64,000 nt of DNA from Aromatoleum diolicum (GCF_012910955.1 NZ_WTVQ01000003.1:62001-126000); one strand, 5' to 3'; counted from the stretch's first letter, positions 42,037 to 51,646 are shown. Made by a program: numbers and translations. The notes: a model not told the origin generated them from the letters alone.

Positions 42037-42960
42037 TCACCACCGCGATTCGTGCATCGCGGGGCTGTCTGCATGCCCGCTCAGATAGTCCCGCAGGTGC
42101 TCGATGAAGAACGACACCTTGGCCGAGAGGTTGAGGCGCTCCAGATAGACCGCATAAATGTCCGCGGCCGGCGTGTCGTAGTCGGGCAGTACCCGCTCCA
42201 GCCTGCCGCTCCTCAGGTATTTCGCGACGTCCCATTCGGCGCGCATCAGGATGCCGTGCCCGTCCAGCGCCCAGTTCAGCGCGACCTCGCCATCGTTGGT
42301 GCTGAGCTTGCCGCGTACTTTGACGGTGTCGTTCTGTTTTCCGCGACTCAGCCGCCACATCCCGTAGGCCGACTCGTTCTGCCTCAGGACGATGCACTCG
42401 TGACGGTTCAGGTCGGCCGGAACCTCCGGCCTGCCGTGCGACCGCAGGTAGACGGGCGACGCGCACAGCAGCCGGCGGTTCGAGGCGATTTTCTTGGCGA
42501 TCAGACGTGAATCGGGGATTTCGCCGAAACGGATCGCGACATCGATCGCTTCGTCGGGAAGGCTCACCGGGCGGTCGGTGAGCTGGAGCTGGACTTCGAC
42601 GTCGGGATAGCGTTTCGTGAAGCGGGAGACCGCCGGCCCGATGTAGGACCGCCCGAATCCCAGTGGCGCATTGACCCGCAGCAATCCCTTCGGCACGGCC
42701 CGGCTGCCGGAGATGCGGCTTTCCATTTCGGCGATGTCGCCGAGGATGCGCTGTGCGTGGGTGAAGTACACCTCGCCTTCGTTGGTCAGGCTCAGGCGCC
42801 GCGTCGTGCGGTTCAGCAGGCGCACGCCCAGCCGCTCTTCGAGCTGAGCGAGCCGCTTCGTGACGGCGGGCGGCGTCAGGTTCATCTCGCGCGCGGTCGC
42901 GGCGAGGCTGCCCATCTTGACCAGCAGACAGAAGAAAGCGAGCTCGGAGTTTGGATTCAT
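42037..42960 (-). CDS. LysR-type regulator, probably of the dctA-ttdAB operon
   Basis: 307 residues, strongly similar to the LysR at 39851-40750: both share ITPP/LTPPA-VTKRLAQLEERLGVRLLNRTTRR and WRF/WRL-type effector domains, suggesting a duplication. It is divergent from dctA and has direct repeats TATTAACT (42994, 43016) in the shared control region. It is convergent with tarD. Likely effector: tartrate or another C4 dicarboxylate. Confidence 0.82.
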   Translation of the reverse strand: MNPNSELAFFCLLVKMGSLAATAREMNLTPPAVTKRLAQLEERLGVRLLNRTTRRLSLTNEGEVYFTHAQRILGDIAEMESRISGSRAVPKGLLRVNAPLGFGRSYIGPAVSRFTKRYPDVEVQLQLTDRPVSLPDEAIDVAIRFGEIPDSRLIAKKIASNRRLLCASPVYLRSHGRPEVPADLNRHECIVLRQNESAYGMWRLSRGKQNDTVKVRGKLSTNDGEVALNWALDGHGILMRAEWDVAKYLRSGRLERVLPDYDTPAADIYAVYLERLNLSAKVSFFIEHLRDYLSGHADSPAMHESRW

Positions 42961-42993
42961 GGCGGATTCATCTCGGACTCGGTGTGGATTGAT

Positions 42994-43023
42994 TATTAAC
43001 TCTGAGGAAGCAATGTATTAACT
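42994..43023. repeat. Paired TATTAACT direct repeats in the LysR-dctA intergenic region
   Basis: TATTAACT occurs at 42994-43001 and 43016-43023, exactly 22 bp (two helical turns) apart, between the divergent genes. It may be a regulator binding region. Confidence 0.4.
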
Positions 43024-43151
43024 TTCGCTCGATTCTGGCAAGAATCAAAGCCCTTACTCTCCTCCTCGCGTTCAAGCCCATCAGGGAGCGCCTGCCGAGC
43101 CGCGGAAGACGGACAGCAAGTTCGCTCAAAGCAAGTCCTATCGGAGGAGAT

Positions 43152-44486
43152 ATGTTCAAACGATTAATTGGTAAGTTGTACGTCCAGGTGCTCGTCGGCG
43201 TAACGGCCGGCGTGCTGCTGGGCATTTTCTACCCGCAGCTGGGAGCCGACCTGAAGCCGATCGGCGATGCCTTCATCAAGCTGATCAAGATGGTGTTCGC
43301 GCCGATCATCTTTGCGACGGTCGTGCTCGGCATCGCGAAGATGGAAAGCATGAAGGAGCTCGGGCGGGTCGGCGTGCGCGCGCTGATCTACTTCGAGATC
43401 CTCTCGACCTTCGCGCTGGCCCTCGGGCTGATCGTGGTCAACGTGGTTCAGCCGGGCTCGGGGATGAACATCGACCCGGCCACCCTCGACGCGAAGAGCA
43501 TCGCGAACTACACGGCATCCGCCGCAAAATCGATGACCTTCGTCGAGTTCATGCTGAACATGATTCCGTCGAGTCTGGCGGAAGCCTTCGTCAAGAACGA
43601 GATCCTGCAGATCCTGGTGTTCTCGTCGCTGTTCGGCGTCGCGCTGTCGCGCCTCGGCCAGCGCGGCAAGCCGGTCGTCGATTTCCTCGAGTCCTTCTCG
43701 CACGGCATGTTCGACATCGTCGGCATGGTGATGCGCGTCGCCCCGCTGGCCGCGTTCGGTGCGATGGCCTTCACGGTCGGCAAGTACGGCCTCGGCTCGA
43801 TCGCCTCGCTCGGCAAGCTGATGGCGAGCATGTACCTCACCTGTTTCCTGTTCGTCGCGGTTGTGCTCGGCGGGATCTCGCGGATGTGCGGCTTCAGCCT
43901 GTGGAAGTTCCTCAAGTACATCCGCGAGGAGCTCTTCACGGTGCTCGGCACCAGCTCGTCGGAGTCGGTCGTGCCGCAGCTGATGAAGAAGCTCGAGAAC
44001 GTCGGCGTGCCGAAGCCGGTCGTGGGCCTCGTCGTCCCCTCGGGCCTGACCTTCAACCCGGACGGCCAGTGCATCTACTATACGATGGCCGCGATTTTCA
44101 TCGCCCAGGCGACCGACACGCCGCTGTCGATGATCGATCAGCTCGTGATCCTCGGCGTGCTGATGCTGACGTCGAAGGGTTCGGCGGGTGTCACCGGCTC
44201 GGGCTTCATCACGCTCGCCGCGACCCTCGCGTCGATGGGCAAGATCCCCGTCGCCGGCATGGTGCTGCTGCTCGGTGTCGATCGCTTCATGTCCGAAGCC
44301 CGTGCGATCACCAACACGATCGGCAACGCGGTCGGGACGATGGCGATCGCGAAGTGGGTCGGCGACCTGGACGACAAGCGCGTGAAGGAAGTCCTGAATG
44401 GTAAAGCCGAAGAACGCCGCGAAACGCCGGAAGCCAGCCTCCCCGAATTTGCCGAACGCACCGCAGTGCAGGCGAAAGCCGCCTGA
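43152..44486 (+). CDS. dctA: C4-dicarboxylate:cation symporter DctA
   Basis: 444 residues, DAACS family. [20 protein letters not shown] is the HP1 loop signature, [26 protein letters not shown] the cation-coupled helix 7, and [21 protein letters not shown] the HP2 region. It imports fumarate, malate, succinate and, in context, tartrate. GGAGG precedes the ATG. It lies upstream of ttdAB in the same operon. Confidence 0.92.
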   Translation: MFKRLIGKLYVQVLVGVTAGVLLGIFYPQLGADLKPIGDAFIKLIKMVFAPIIFATVVLGIAKMESMKELGRVGVRALIYFEILSTFALALGLIVVNVVQPGSGMNIDPATLDAKSIANYTASAAKSMTFVEFMLNMIPSSLAEAFVKNEILQILVFSSLFGVALSRLGQRGKPVVDFLESFSHGMFDIVGMVMRVAPLAAFGAMAFTVGKYGLGSIASLGKLMASMYLTCFLFVAVVLGGISRMCGFSLWKFLKYIREELFTVLGTSSSESVVPQLMKKLENVGVPKPVVGLVVPSGLTFNPDGQCIYYTMAAIFIAQATDTPLSMIDQLVILGVLMLTSKGSAGVTGSGFITLAATLASMGKIPVAGMVLLLGVDRFMSEARAITNTIGNAVGTMAIAKWVGDLDDKRVKEVLNGKAEERRETPEASLPEFAERTAVQAKAA

Positions 44487-44571
44487 CAGAGCGGCGAACC
44501 ATCCGCGGGTGAGCATCGCCGTGGCGCCCGCGGACAGCAGTCCCCCAACCGATTACCAACGGAGCAACATC

Positions 44572-45471
44572 ATGGATAAGGAAGTCGCAGTTCAGTCCCT
44601 GACCGACACGATGGCCAAGTTCACGTCCTACATCGGCAAGCGCCTGCCGACCGACGTGAAGCAGAAACTGGCCGATCTTCGCACCCTCGAAACCAACCCG
44701 CTCGCCAAGTCGATCTACGATTCGATGGCCGAGAACCAGGAGGCCGCCGACAAGCTCGACCGGCCGAGCTGCCAGGACACCGGCGTGATCCAGTACTTCA
44801 TCTCGGCGGGCGCGAAGTTCCCGCTCTTGGGCGAGCTCGAAGAGATCCTGCAGAACGCGACGCTGGGCGCGACGAAGATCGGCCCGCTGCGCCACAACGC
44901 GGTCGAGACCTTCGACGAGAAGAACACCGGCACCAACACCGGCTCGAAGATTCCCTGGCTGGACTGGGAGATCGTGCCGGACTCGGACGCCGCGACGATC
45001 GACGTCTACATGGCGGGCGGCGGCTGCACGCTGCCGGGCAAGGCGACGGTGCTGATGCCGGGCCAGGGTTACGAAGGGGTCGTCGAGTTCGTGTTCGACG
45101 TCATCACGTCGCGCGGCGTCAATGCCTGCCCGCCGCTGCTCGTCGGCGTGGGCGTGTCGACCTCGGTCGAGACCGCGGCGCGGCTGTCGAAGCGCGCGAT
45201 CCTGCGGCCCGTGAATTCGAAGAACCCCAACGCGAATGCCGCGCTGATGGAAGAGCTCCTCGAAGAGGGCCTCAACGAAGTCGGCATCGGCCCGCAGGGC
45301 CTTACCGGCAACAACAGCGTGATGGGCGTGAATATCGAATCGTCGGCGCGTCACCCCTCGACGATCGGCGTCGCCGTGTCGACCGGGTGCTGGGCGCACC
45401 GCCGCGGCAAGATCCGCTTCAACGCCGACCTGTCCTACGAAATCCTGTCCCACGAAGGAGTGGTGCTGTGA
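44572..45471 (+). CDS. ttdA: L(+)-tartrate dehydratase/class I fumarase-type alpha subunit
   Basis: 299 residues, close to E. coli TtdA (about 300). [26 protein letters not shown] and [12 protein letters not shown] hold conserved cysteines for the labile [4Fe-4S] cluster. With TtdB it forms a heterodimer that dehydrates L-tartrate to oxaloacetate; two-subunit class I fumarases look alike, so fumarase is an alternative. The tartrate-type neighbours (tarD, dctA) favour tartrate. GTGA overlap with ttdB. Confidence 0.82.
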   Translation: MDKEVAVQSLTDTMAKFTSYIGKRLPTDVKQKLADLRTLETNPLAKSIYDSMAENQEAADKLDRPSCQDTGVIQYFISAGAKFPLLGELEEILQNATLGATKIGPLRHNAVETFDEKNTGTNTGSKIPWLDWEIVPDSDAATIDVYMAGGGCTLPGKATVLMPGQGYEGVVEFVFDVITSRGVNACPPLLVGVGVSTSVETAARLSKRAILRPVNSKNPNANAALMEELLEEGLNEVGIGPQGLTGNNSVMGVNIESSARHPSTIGVAVSTGCWAHRRGKIRFNADLSYEILSHEGVVL

Positions 45472-46076
45472 AAAAGATCCTGCAAACCCCGATCAAGGAC
45501 GAAGACCTGGAAGACCTCAACGTCGGCGATGTCGTCTATCTCACCGGCCACCTCGTCACCTGCCGCGACGTCGCGCACCGCCGCCTGATCGAGCAAAAGC
45601 GCGAGCTGCCGGTGGATCTCAAGGGCGGCGCGATCTTCCACGCCGGCCCGATCGTGCGCAAGAAGGACGACGGCAAGTTCGAGATGGTCTCGATCGGCCC
45701 GACCACCAGCATGCGGATGGAGAAGTTCGAGCGCGAGTTCATCAAGCAGACGGGCGTGAAGCTGATCGTCGGCAAGGGCGGCATGGGACCGGAGACGGCC
45801 GCGGGTTGCCAGGAAGGCAAGGCCGTGCATGCGATCTTTCCGGGCGGCTGCGCGGTGCTCGCGGCGACCAAGGTCGAGGAGATCGAGCGCGCAGAGTGGC
45901 AGGACCTGGGCATGCCGGAAACCTTGTGGGTCAACCGCGTCAAGGAGTTCGGCCCGCTGATCATCTCGATCGATACCAAGGGCAAGAACCTGATCGAGCA
46001 GAACAAGGCGCGCTTCAACGAGAAGAAGGCGCCGGTGATGGAAAGGATCTTCGATCAGGTGAAGTTCATCAAATAA
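45468..46076 (+). CDS. ttdB: L(+)-tartrate dehydratase/class I fumarase-type beta subunit
   Basis: 202 residues. The GTG start overlaps the ttdA stop. [22 protein letters not shown] and [14 protein letters not shown] are beta-subunit signatures; [12 protein letters not shown] follows. It provides part of the active site at the heterodimer interface. It ends the dctA-ttdA-ttdB operon. Confidence 0.82.
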   Translation: MKKILQTPIKDEDLEDLNVGDVVYLTGHLVTCRDVAHRRLIEQKRELPVDLKGGAIFHAGPIVRKKDDGKFEMVSIGPTTSMRMEKFEREFIKQTGVKLIVGKGGMGPETAAGCQEGKAVHAIFPGGCAVLAATKVEEIERAEWQDLGMPETLWVNRVKEFGPLIISIDTKGKNLIEQNKARFNEKKAPVMERIFDQVKFIK

Positions 46077-46236
46077 GCATCGCGCGGGAGAGGCGGCCAT
46101 CGGCCGCGCCCGCGTCCTTCCCCTGGCGGCGCACCGCACACGTGGAGCGCCGCAATCCACCGAGAGCAACTCGCGGCCGGCCGGACGATGACCGTTAGTT
46201 GACGACCCAGGTATCGCCGCTGTTGAAGAGCCGTTC

Positions 46237-46257
46237 GAGGGGCCCGGACGGCCCCTC
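46237..46257 (+). terminator. Hairpin between the convergent ttdB and molybdoenzyme genes
   Basis: GAGGGGCC and GGCCCCTC form an 8-bp stem around CGGAC. It is followed by CCTTGT rather than a clean T-tract, so termination is likely but not certain. Confidence 0.5.
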
Positions 46258-46271
46258 CCTTGTCCCGCCGG

Positions 46272-48431
46272 TCAGTGCCCCTGCGCGAGCGGCACCACGC
46301 TCACGGCGATCGCCGACATCTGCGCGAGGCCGGTGATGGGGTCGAAGTCCTGGTCGTCCGGGATCAGGCGCTGTACGTTGATACCCTTCTCGCGCGGGCC
46401 ACCCGGTTCGGCCGGGTCGCCCCAGCCGTGGGCGATGCCGATCACGCCGCGCGGAAACTCGACGCCGCCGGCGACCAGGCCCTCGACCGAGCCATAGCTG
46501 CTCGACACCTTCACCGCGTCGCCGTCGGCGAGCCCCAGCGCCTGCATGTCGTCCGGGTTCATCATCACCGGGTTGTACGGAATGCGACGGCGCAGGTCGG
46601 GCAGGTTCTGGCCCTGCGTGCAATACACGTCGTCCTCGCGGTAGGTGATCATGCGGAAGGCATGCTCATCGCTCGGCGCGTAGCCGCCGCCCTCGGCCCA
46701 GTATTCCGTCTGCACCTCGCGCAGTTCGGCGACGACTTCGGGGTGGGCGAGGTCGAAGCGCTTGTTCGCGTTGCCGATCATGCCCGGCAGGATGTGGCCG
46801 GCGCGGCTCACGGTATCGCCCCAGATATGGCCTTCGGCGTGTTCGCGGATCTTGGCCATCGGGATGCGCGAGCCGGCGTTGAGGCCGTCGAGCATTTCGT
46901 CGGCGGTCGGCTGGTGCTCCATCGAGATGCCAGGGATGTCGAGCTTGACGCCGAGCTGGCGGGCGAGGTCCCAGAACACCTCGAATTCCTGGAACACGCT
47001 GTCCGGCGCCTGCACCAGCGGCGGCGTGTATTGCGAGTACGGGAAGGGGAAGAAGGCGTCCATCAGGCGCGGCACGTCGGCGCGCTCGTACGGATGACGG
47101 CAGGCGAGCACGTAGTCGGCGTATTTGGCGGTCGCCGACATGAAGAGTTCATTGACGACCAGCAGATCCAGGCTCTTCAGCGCCTTCACGGTGCCGGCCT
47201 CGTCGGGGAAGACCAGCGCCGGGTTGCCGCCGTGCACGATCAGCGCGCGGATCTGGCCCTTGCCCGGGGTCAGAATCTCGTCGGTGAGGGTGTTGGACGG
47301 CATTTCCTCGACGCCCAGCCAGTTCGTGAGCGCGCGAATGCCGCGTACGCGCGACACCGGGCCGGGGTGCAGCGGCAGCGGGATCGGGCCCGAGCCTTCC
47401 GGCATCTCTGGCGCGAGCGTGCCGGGCATCGCGAGCATGCCGCCGCGGCGGTCGTAGCGGCCGCACAGCGCGTTGAGCGTCATCACGAGCTGGGTCGTGA
47501 GGTTCTGGTGGCGCGCCATGTGCAGGCCCGTGCCGCTCGTCGCGGCGCCGCTGCCGGCCGTGGCGAAGGCGACCGCGGCGTCTTCGATGAGCTGGGCCGG
47601 TACGCCGGTGCGGCGCGAGGCGTAGTCGAGGTCGAAGCTGCCGACCGCATCGTGCAGCTCGGCGAGCCCGCTGCCGAACTGCGCGACATAGTCCTGTGCG
47701 TAGAGGCGGCGGTCGAGGATCACCTTGATCAGCGCGGCGAGCAGGGTCGCGTCCTCGCCCGGTTTCACCTGCAGGTGGATGTCGGCGACCTTGGCGACCT
47801 CGCAGCGGCGCGGATCGATCACGATCAGCTTCATGCCGCGCTTGCGGGCGTCGCGCAGGCGCTTCGACGGGTTCGACTGCGGCATCGTCAGCATGTGCGA
47901 GACGACCGGGTTGGTCGCGATGAACATGCACACGTCGGCGTGATCGATGTCGAACAGGCTGAAGGGCATCAGCGAACCCCACAGGCGCTGCATCGCGACG
48001 ACGAGGCTGGGCGAATCGACGGTGTAGGAGGTGTAGAAGCCGCGCGAGCCGATCGCGTCGAGCCACTTGCGCACGAACCACGGGCCCGAGGCCGACATGC
48101 GGTGCCCGGCGTCGCCGATGTACACCGCGACCGACTCGGGGCCATGCTGGTCGATGATCTCACGCAGCTTGGCGCCGACTTCGTCGAGCGCCTGGCGCTT
48201 GCCGATATCGACGAACTCGTCGCCGACGCGCTTCCTGCTCGAGAGCAGCCGGTTGGGGTGGTAGAGGCGCTCCATTTCAGCGCGGCCCTTGGGGCAGGTG
48301 TAGCCCTGCGATACCAGGTTGTCGCGATCCGGACGCACCGCGACGACCCGATTCGCGGCCTTATCGACATCCACCTGGATGCCGCAGAATACATGGCAGA
48401 ACCGGCAAAACGACTTGTGAGTCTCGATCAT
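46272..48431 (-). CDS. Single-subunit molybdopterin oxidoreductase, DMSO reductase family
   Basis: 719 residues. Cys9, Cys12, Cys16 and Cys46 (CRFCHVFC ... YTCPKG) bind [4Fe-4S]. VCMFIATNPVVSHML, MKLIVIDPRRCEVAKVADIHLQVKPGEDATLL and IRALIVHGGNPALVFPD are MGD-binding stretches. At the position of the Cys/Sec ligand in NapA and FdhF (13 residues before a conserved Gly) I read Asp139 in YTVDSPSLVV, so an Asp-ligated or otherwise unusual centre is possible. There is no Tat signal. GAGGAGA precedes ATG 48431. The promoter carries a TetR operator. Substrate unknown. Confidence 0.78.
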   Translation of the reverse strand: MIETHKSFCRFCHVFCGIQVDVDKAANRVVAVRPDRDNLVSQGYTCPKGRAEMERLYHPNRLLSSRKRVGDEFVDIGKRQALDEVGAKLREIIDQHGPESVAVYIGDAGHRMSASGPWFVRKWLDAIGSRGFYTSYTVDSPSLVVAMQRLWGSLMPFSLFDIDHADVCMFIATNPVVSHMLTMPQSNPSKRLRDARKRGMKLIVIDPRRCEVAKVADIHLQVKPGEDATLLAALIKVILDRRLYAQDYVAQFGSGLAELHDAVGSFDLDYASRRTGVPAQLIEDAAVAFATAGSGAATSGTGLHMARHQNLTTQLVMTLNALCGRYDRRGGMLAMPGTLAPEMPEGSGPIPLPLHPGPVSRVRGIRALTNWLGVEEMPSNTLTDEILTPGKGQIRALIVHGGNPALVFPDEAGTVKALKSLDLLVVNELFMSATAKYADYVLACRHPYERADVPRLMDAFFPFPYSQYTPPLVQAPDSVFQEFEVFWDLARQLGVKLDIPGISMEHQPTADEMLDGLNAGSRIPMAKIREHAEGHIWGDTVSRAGHILPGMIGNANKRFDLAHPEVVAELREVQTEYWAEGGGYAPSDEHAFRMITYREDDVYCTQGQNLPDLRRRIPYNPVMMNPDDMQALGLADGDAVKVSSSYGSVEGLVAGGVEFPRGVIGIAHGWGDPAEPGGPREKGINVQRLIPDDQDFDPITGLAQMSAIAVSVVPLAQGH

Positions 48432-48621
48432 GCTGCGTGTCTCCTCGCTGTGAATAGGCATTGCATGGAGCTTCACGGGCGTTGAAGACGGCCAGCGCAC
48501 CGCAGAGATCTGAAGGCATGCGGTTCTGGCTGCCAGTGGTCGAGCTGTCAGTGGCCGGGCTTGCGCGCACTGCGCGAGCCGATCGTTTCCGGTAGCGCCA
48601 TGATGTTTTTTGCGTGGATGC

Positions 48622-48650
48622 AGATTATCGACCGTCCGGTCGGGCGTCAA
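48622..48650 (-). promoter_or_regulatory. Promoter with TetR operator in the spacer, before the second molybdoenzyme
   Basis: On the minus strand TTGACG (48650-48645), a 17-bp spacer and TAATCT (48627-48622). CGACCG-TC-CGGTCG (48629-48642) lies in the spacer. Confidence 0.75.
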
Positions 48651-48708
48651 CAGATTTCCACATTATCTTCGGGGTCAAACGCGAGGGAGAAAATCCGCAG
48701 AAGCCACT

Positions 48709-48737
48709 AGACGACCGACCGATCGGTCGTCTATTCT
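48709..48737 (+). promoter_or_regulatory. Promoter with extended TetR operator before the SRPBCC operon
   Basis: AGACGACCGA and TCGGTCGTCT are perfect 10-bp arms (48709-48732). Inside, CGACCG-AT-CGGTCG (48716-48729) is the consensus 2-bp-spaced site, so two registers overlap. TATTCT at 48732-48737 is the -10 box; the -35 (TAGACG) is weak. Confidence 0.72.
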
Positions 48738-48813
48738 GGGGACGTTCAGATCAACATGGGCCGTGGGCCCGCCGCCGATGCCGAACAAACCATTTCTGAG
48801 GAACAAGCCGACC

Positions 48814-49266
48814 ATGCACTACATCAAAGTCAGTCACGATTTCGACGCGCCGGCCGCGCTGGTGTGGGACCTGCTGCGGGATTTCGCGCACATCGAGCGC
48901 TGGTGGCCCACGCATGATCCGGCGGTGCAGATCGACCATGTCGACCTCGTCGGCGAAGGCATCGGCCAGGTGCGCCACATCTACAACGTGGGCTACCCGG
49001 ATCCGGTCAGCGAGCGGCTGGACTTCCAGGATCCCGCGACGATGACCTACAAGCTGTCGATCGTCGGCCGGCCGCCGATGGGGATCACCCATTACCAAGC
49101 CACCGGGCGCATCGAAAGTCTCGGCGAAGGACGCTGCCGCCTCAACTATTCGAGTGAGCTCACGACCGAATCGGGCGAGCCCGACGAGGCCGACGCATGG
49201 CTGCGCATGGCCTATGCGCTGATGTTCCGCGGGGTTGCCGACGCCGCGGCACGGGCGACGGCCTGA
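48814..49266 (+). CDS. SRPBCC (polyketide cyclase/START-like) small protein
   Basis: 150 residues. VSHDFDAPAALVWDLLRDFAHIERWWP is the typical N-terminus of the helix-grip fold, with RLDFQDPATMTYKL and a long C-terminal helix WLRMAYALMFRGVADAA. It binds hydrophobic ligands or acts as a cyclase or hydratase; no catalytic residue can be assigned. ATG 48814 has GAGGAA upstream. First gene of a five-gene operon. Confidence 0.75.
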   Translation: MHYIKVSHDFDAPAALVWDLLRDFAHIERWWPTHDPAVQIDHVDLVGEGIGQVRHIYNVGYPDPVSERLDFQDPATMTYKLSIVGRPPMGITHYQATGRIESLGEGRCRLNYSSELTTESGEPDEADAWLRMAYALMFRGVADAAARATA

Positions 49267-49294
49267 TGTCCACGAGTCAGGCGGAGAAACGCGC

Positions 49295-50344
49295 ATGAAG
49301 GCCGTTCGATTCATCGAGCCGGGGCGGCCCCCGGTCGTTGCGGAAGTGGCTGTCCCGGTACCGGGCCCGGGCGAGGTGCTGGTGAAGATCGGCGGCGCCG
49401 GCGTGTGCCATTCCGACCTGCACGTGCTCGACCATGGGGTTGCCGGTGCTGGCGAGTGCCGCGGTTTCACGCTGGGGCACGAGAACGCCGGTTGGGTGGC
49501 GGCCGTCGGCGCCGGGGTCACGGGCTGGAAGGAGGGTGATCCGGTCGCGGTGTACGGCCACTGGGGTTGTGGCCACTGCCACGCTTGCCAGCAGTCGATG
49601 GAGAACTACTGCGAGAACGCCGACTCGCTGCCTAACCCCGGCGGCGGGTTCGGCGCCGACGGCGGCATGGCCGACTACCTGCTGGTGCCATCGCCGCGAT
49701 TGCTGGTGCCGCTCGGCACGCTGGCGCCGCGCGAAGCCGCGCCGCTTACCGACGCGGCGCTGACCCCCTACCACGCGATCAAGCGCGCGTTGTCGCTGCT
49801 TACGCCGGATGCGACCGCGGTGGTGATCGGCGTCGGCGGGCTGGGCCACATGGCGGTGCAACTGCTGCGCGCGCTGTGCGGCGCGCGCGTCGTTGCCGTC
49901 GATGTCGACGAGCGCCGCTTGGAGCATGCGCGGCAACTGGGTGCCGAACTCGCGGTGAATTCGCGCGATGGCACGGATGCCGCCGCGCGCATCCGTGCCT
50001 TTACCGGCGTGCGCCGCGCGGCCTTCGTGCTCGACTGTGTCGGCGCGCAGCCGACGCTGGATCTCGCGGTGCAGATCGTCGGGCGCAACAGCCAGCTCAC
50101 CGTCGTCGGCGTGGGTGGTGGCGTGATCCAGCTGGGCCAGCTGACGCTGCCGTTCGGCTGTTCGGTGTGCACGCCGCTGTGGGGTACGCGCGCGGAATTG
50201 CAGGAAGTGATCGCGCTCGCGCAGAGCGGCCGCATCCACGTCGATGCCCATTACTTCGGCATCACCGAGGGCCCGCGGGTGCTGCAGGAGTTGCGCGAGG
50301 GAAAGATCATGGGGCGCGCCGTGCTGGTGCCCGACCTCGACTGA
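49295..50344 (+). CDS. Zinc-dependent alcohol dehydrogenase
   Basis: 349 residues. GVCHSDLH and LGHENAGWV hold the catalytic-zinc Cys and His, and GCGHCHACQQSMENYC the four structural-zinc cysteines. VVIGVGGLGHMAVQLLRALCGARVVAVDVD binds NAD. It oxidises an alcohol to an aldehyde or ketone; its operon has two SDRs and a SnoaL protein, so it may handle a later alcohol of the pathway. ATG 49295 has GGAGAA upstream. Confidence 0.85.
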   Translation: MKAVRFIEPGRPPVVAEVAVPVPGPGEVLVKIGGAGVCHSDLHVLDHGVAGAGECRGFTLGHENAGWVAAVGAGVTGWKEGDPVAVYGHWGCGHCHACQQSMENYCENADSLPNPGGGFGADGGMADYLLVPSPRLLVPLGTLAPREAAPLTDAALTPYHAIKRALSLLTPDATAVVIGVGGLGHMAVQLLRALCGARVVAVDVDERRLEHARQLGAELAVNSRDGTDAAARIRAFTGVRRAAFVLDCVGAQPTLDLAVQIVGRNSQLTVVGVGGGVIQLGQLTLPFGCSVCTPLWGTRAELQEVIALAQSGRIHVDAHYFGITEGPRVLQELREGKIMGRAVLVPDLD

Positions 50345-50410
50345 ACACGCTGCCCGGTAACGCACCGGGCGCGTGGTGAGGCAAATGAGGCAACAAGCGA
50401 GGAGACAAGA

Positions 50411-51172
50411 ATGAGACTGAAGGGCAAGGTGGCGATCGTCACCGGCGGCGGCTCGGGGCTGGGCCGCGCGATGTGTGTGCGCCTGGCGGCCGAGGGCGCG
50501 CGGGTCGTGGCGGCCGACCTCAACATCGCAGCCGCGCGCGATACCGTGGGTCCCATCGTCGCGGCCGGCGGCGAGGCCGTGGCGATGCAGGGCGATGTCG
50601 CCAGCCGCGAGGACGTCGCGCGCATCGCCGCGGACACGCTCGCGCAGTACGGTGCGATCGACGTGCTGGTCAATAACGCGGGCATCGTCGGCCAGTTCGT
50701 GAAGACGGCGGAAGTGAGCGACGAATCCTGGGACCGCGTGCTCAACGTGAACCTGAAGAGTGTCTTCCTGTTCTGCCGGCGGGTGATCCCGCAGATGGTG
50801 CAGCAGGGCGGCGGCGTGATCATCAACATCGCCTCGACCGCCGGCGTGCTGGCCACCGCGGCGGGCATCGAATACACCGCCGCGAAGCACGCGGTGGTCG
50901 GCATGACGCGCGAGATCGCCTACGAGTACGGCCAGCAGAACATCCGCGCGGTCGCAATCGCGCCGGGGATCATCATGACGCCGATGGTCGCGAGCATTCC
51001 GAAGGAATTCCTCGACGCGAGCGCGGACTACCAGAAGATGCTGCGCGCGCCCGCCGGGCGTGCCGGGCAGCCGGAAGAGGTCGCCGCCGTGGTGGCCTTC
51101 CTCGCGAGCGACGACGCGAGCTTCATCCACGGCAGCACCGTCGCCGTCGATGGCGGTTATTCGACCTTCTGA
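50411..51172 (+). CDS. Short-chain dehydrogenase/reductase
   Basis: 253 residues. TGGGSGLGRAMCVRLAAEGA binds NAD(P), NNAG is intact, NIAST and YTAAK give the Ser, Tyr and Lys. Resembles bile-acid/cyclohexanol-type dehydrogenases. GCGAGGAGACAAG precedes the ATG. Confidence 0.85.
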   Translation: MRLKGKVAIVTGGGSGLGRAMCVRLAAEGARVVAADLNIAAARDTVGPIVAAGGEAVAMQGDVASREDVARIAADTLAQYGAIDVLVNNAGIVGQFVKTAEVSDESWDRVLNVNLKSVFLFCRRVIPQMVQQGGGVIINIASTAGVLATAAGIEYTAAKHAVVGMTREIAYEYGQQNIRAVAIAPGIIMTPMVASIPKEFLDASADYQKMLRAPAGRAGQPEEVAAVVAFLASDDASFIHGSTVAVDGGYSTF

Positions 51173-51202
51173 CTTCACAGCCTTCACAGGACTCCGACCA
51201 AT

Positions 51203-51646
51203 ATGAACCAGACAGACGTGCAAGTCCTGCGCGACCAGCGCGACATCGAGCAGATCCTGATCCGTTATGCGGTCGATCTCGACGAGCACCAGTGGGCAGG
51301 CCTCGACGAGGTCTTCGTGCCCGAGGCCACCGCCCGCTACCTGGGCATCGGCGACTTCACCGGCCGCGACGGGATCCGCAACATGGTGCGCAGCGCGCTC
51401 GAACGCTGCGGCCGCACCCAGCACCTGCTCGGCAACTACCGCATCGTCGTCGACGGCGACAAGGCGACCGCGAAGTGCTACCTGCAGGCGATCCACCTCG
51501 GGCTCGGCGACTACGCGCAGAACATCATGACGGTGTGGGGCGAGTATCGCGACCGGCTGGAGCGTCGCCCCGAGGGCTGGCGCATCGTCCATCGCGAGCT
51601 CGAAGTGTTCAAGGTCGATGGCGACATCGGCCCGATGCTGCTGTGA
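51203..51646 (+). CDS. SnoaL/NTF2-like small protein
   Basis: 147 residues: LRDQRDIEQILIRYAVDLDEHQWAGLDEVFVPEA is the standard SnoaL_4 N-terminus, and WRIVHRELEVFKVDGD the C-terminal strand. Comparable with the protein at 26179-26649 in the parallel operon. Could be an isomerase, hydratase or dehydratase of the pathway; not assigned. Confidence 0.72.
   Translation: MNQTDVQVLRDQRDIEQILIRYAVDLDEHQWAGLDEVFVPEATARYLGIGDFTGRDGIRNMVRSALERCGRTQHLLGNYRIVVDGDKATAKCYLQAIHLGLGDYAQNIMTVWGEYRDRLERRPEGWRIVHRELEVFKVDGDIGPMLL

Noticed and set aside
46272-48431. Assimilatory nitrate reductase or formate dehydrogenase
   Set aside because: No electron-transfer subunit, nitrite reductase or nitrate transporter is nearby, and the expected Cys/Sec ligand position reads Asp.
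48622-48737. A CRISPR-like or integration repeat made of the GACCG palindromes
   Set aside because: Copies are single, placed at promoters across 46 kb, and differ in flanks, as expected for operators rather than arrays or attachment sites.
48610-48813. Longer N-terminus for the SRPBCC protein
   Set aside because: The upstream part runs through both TetR operators and the -10 box; the ATG at 48814 has a ribosome site and a family-like start.
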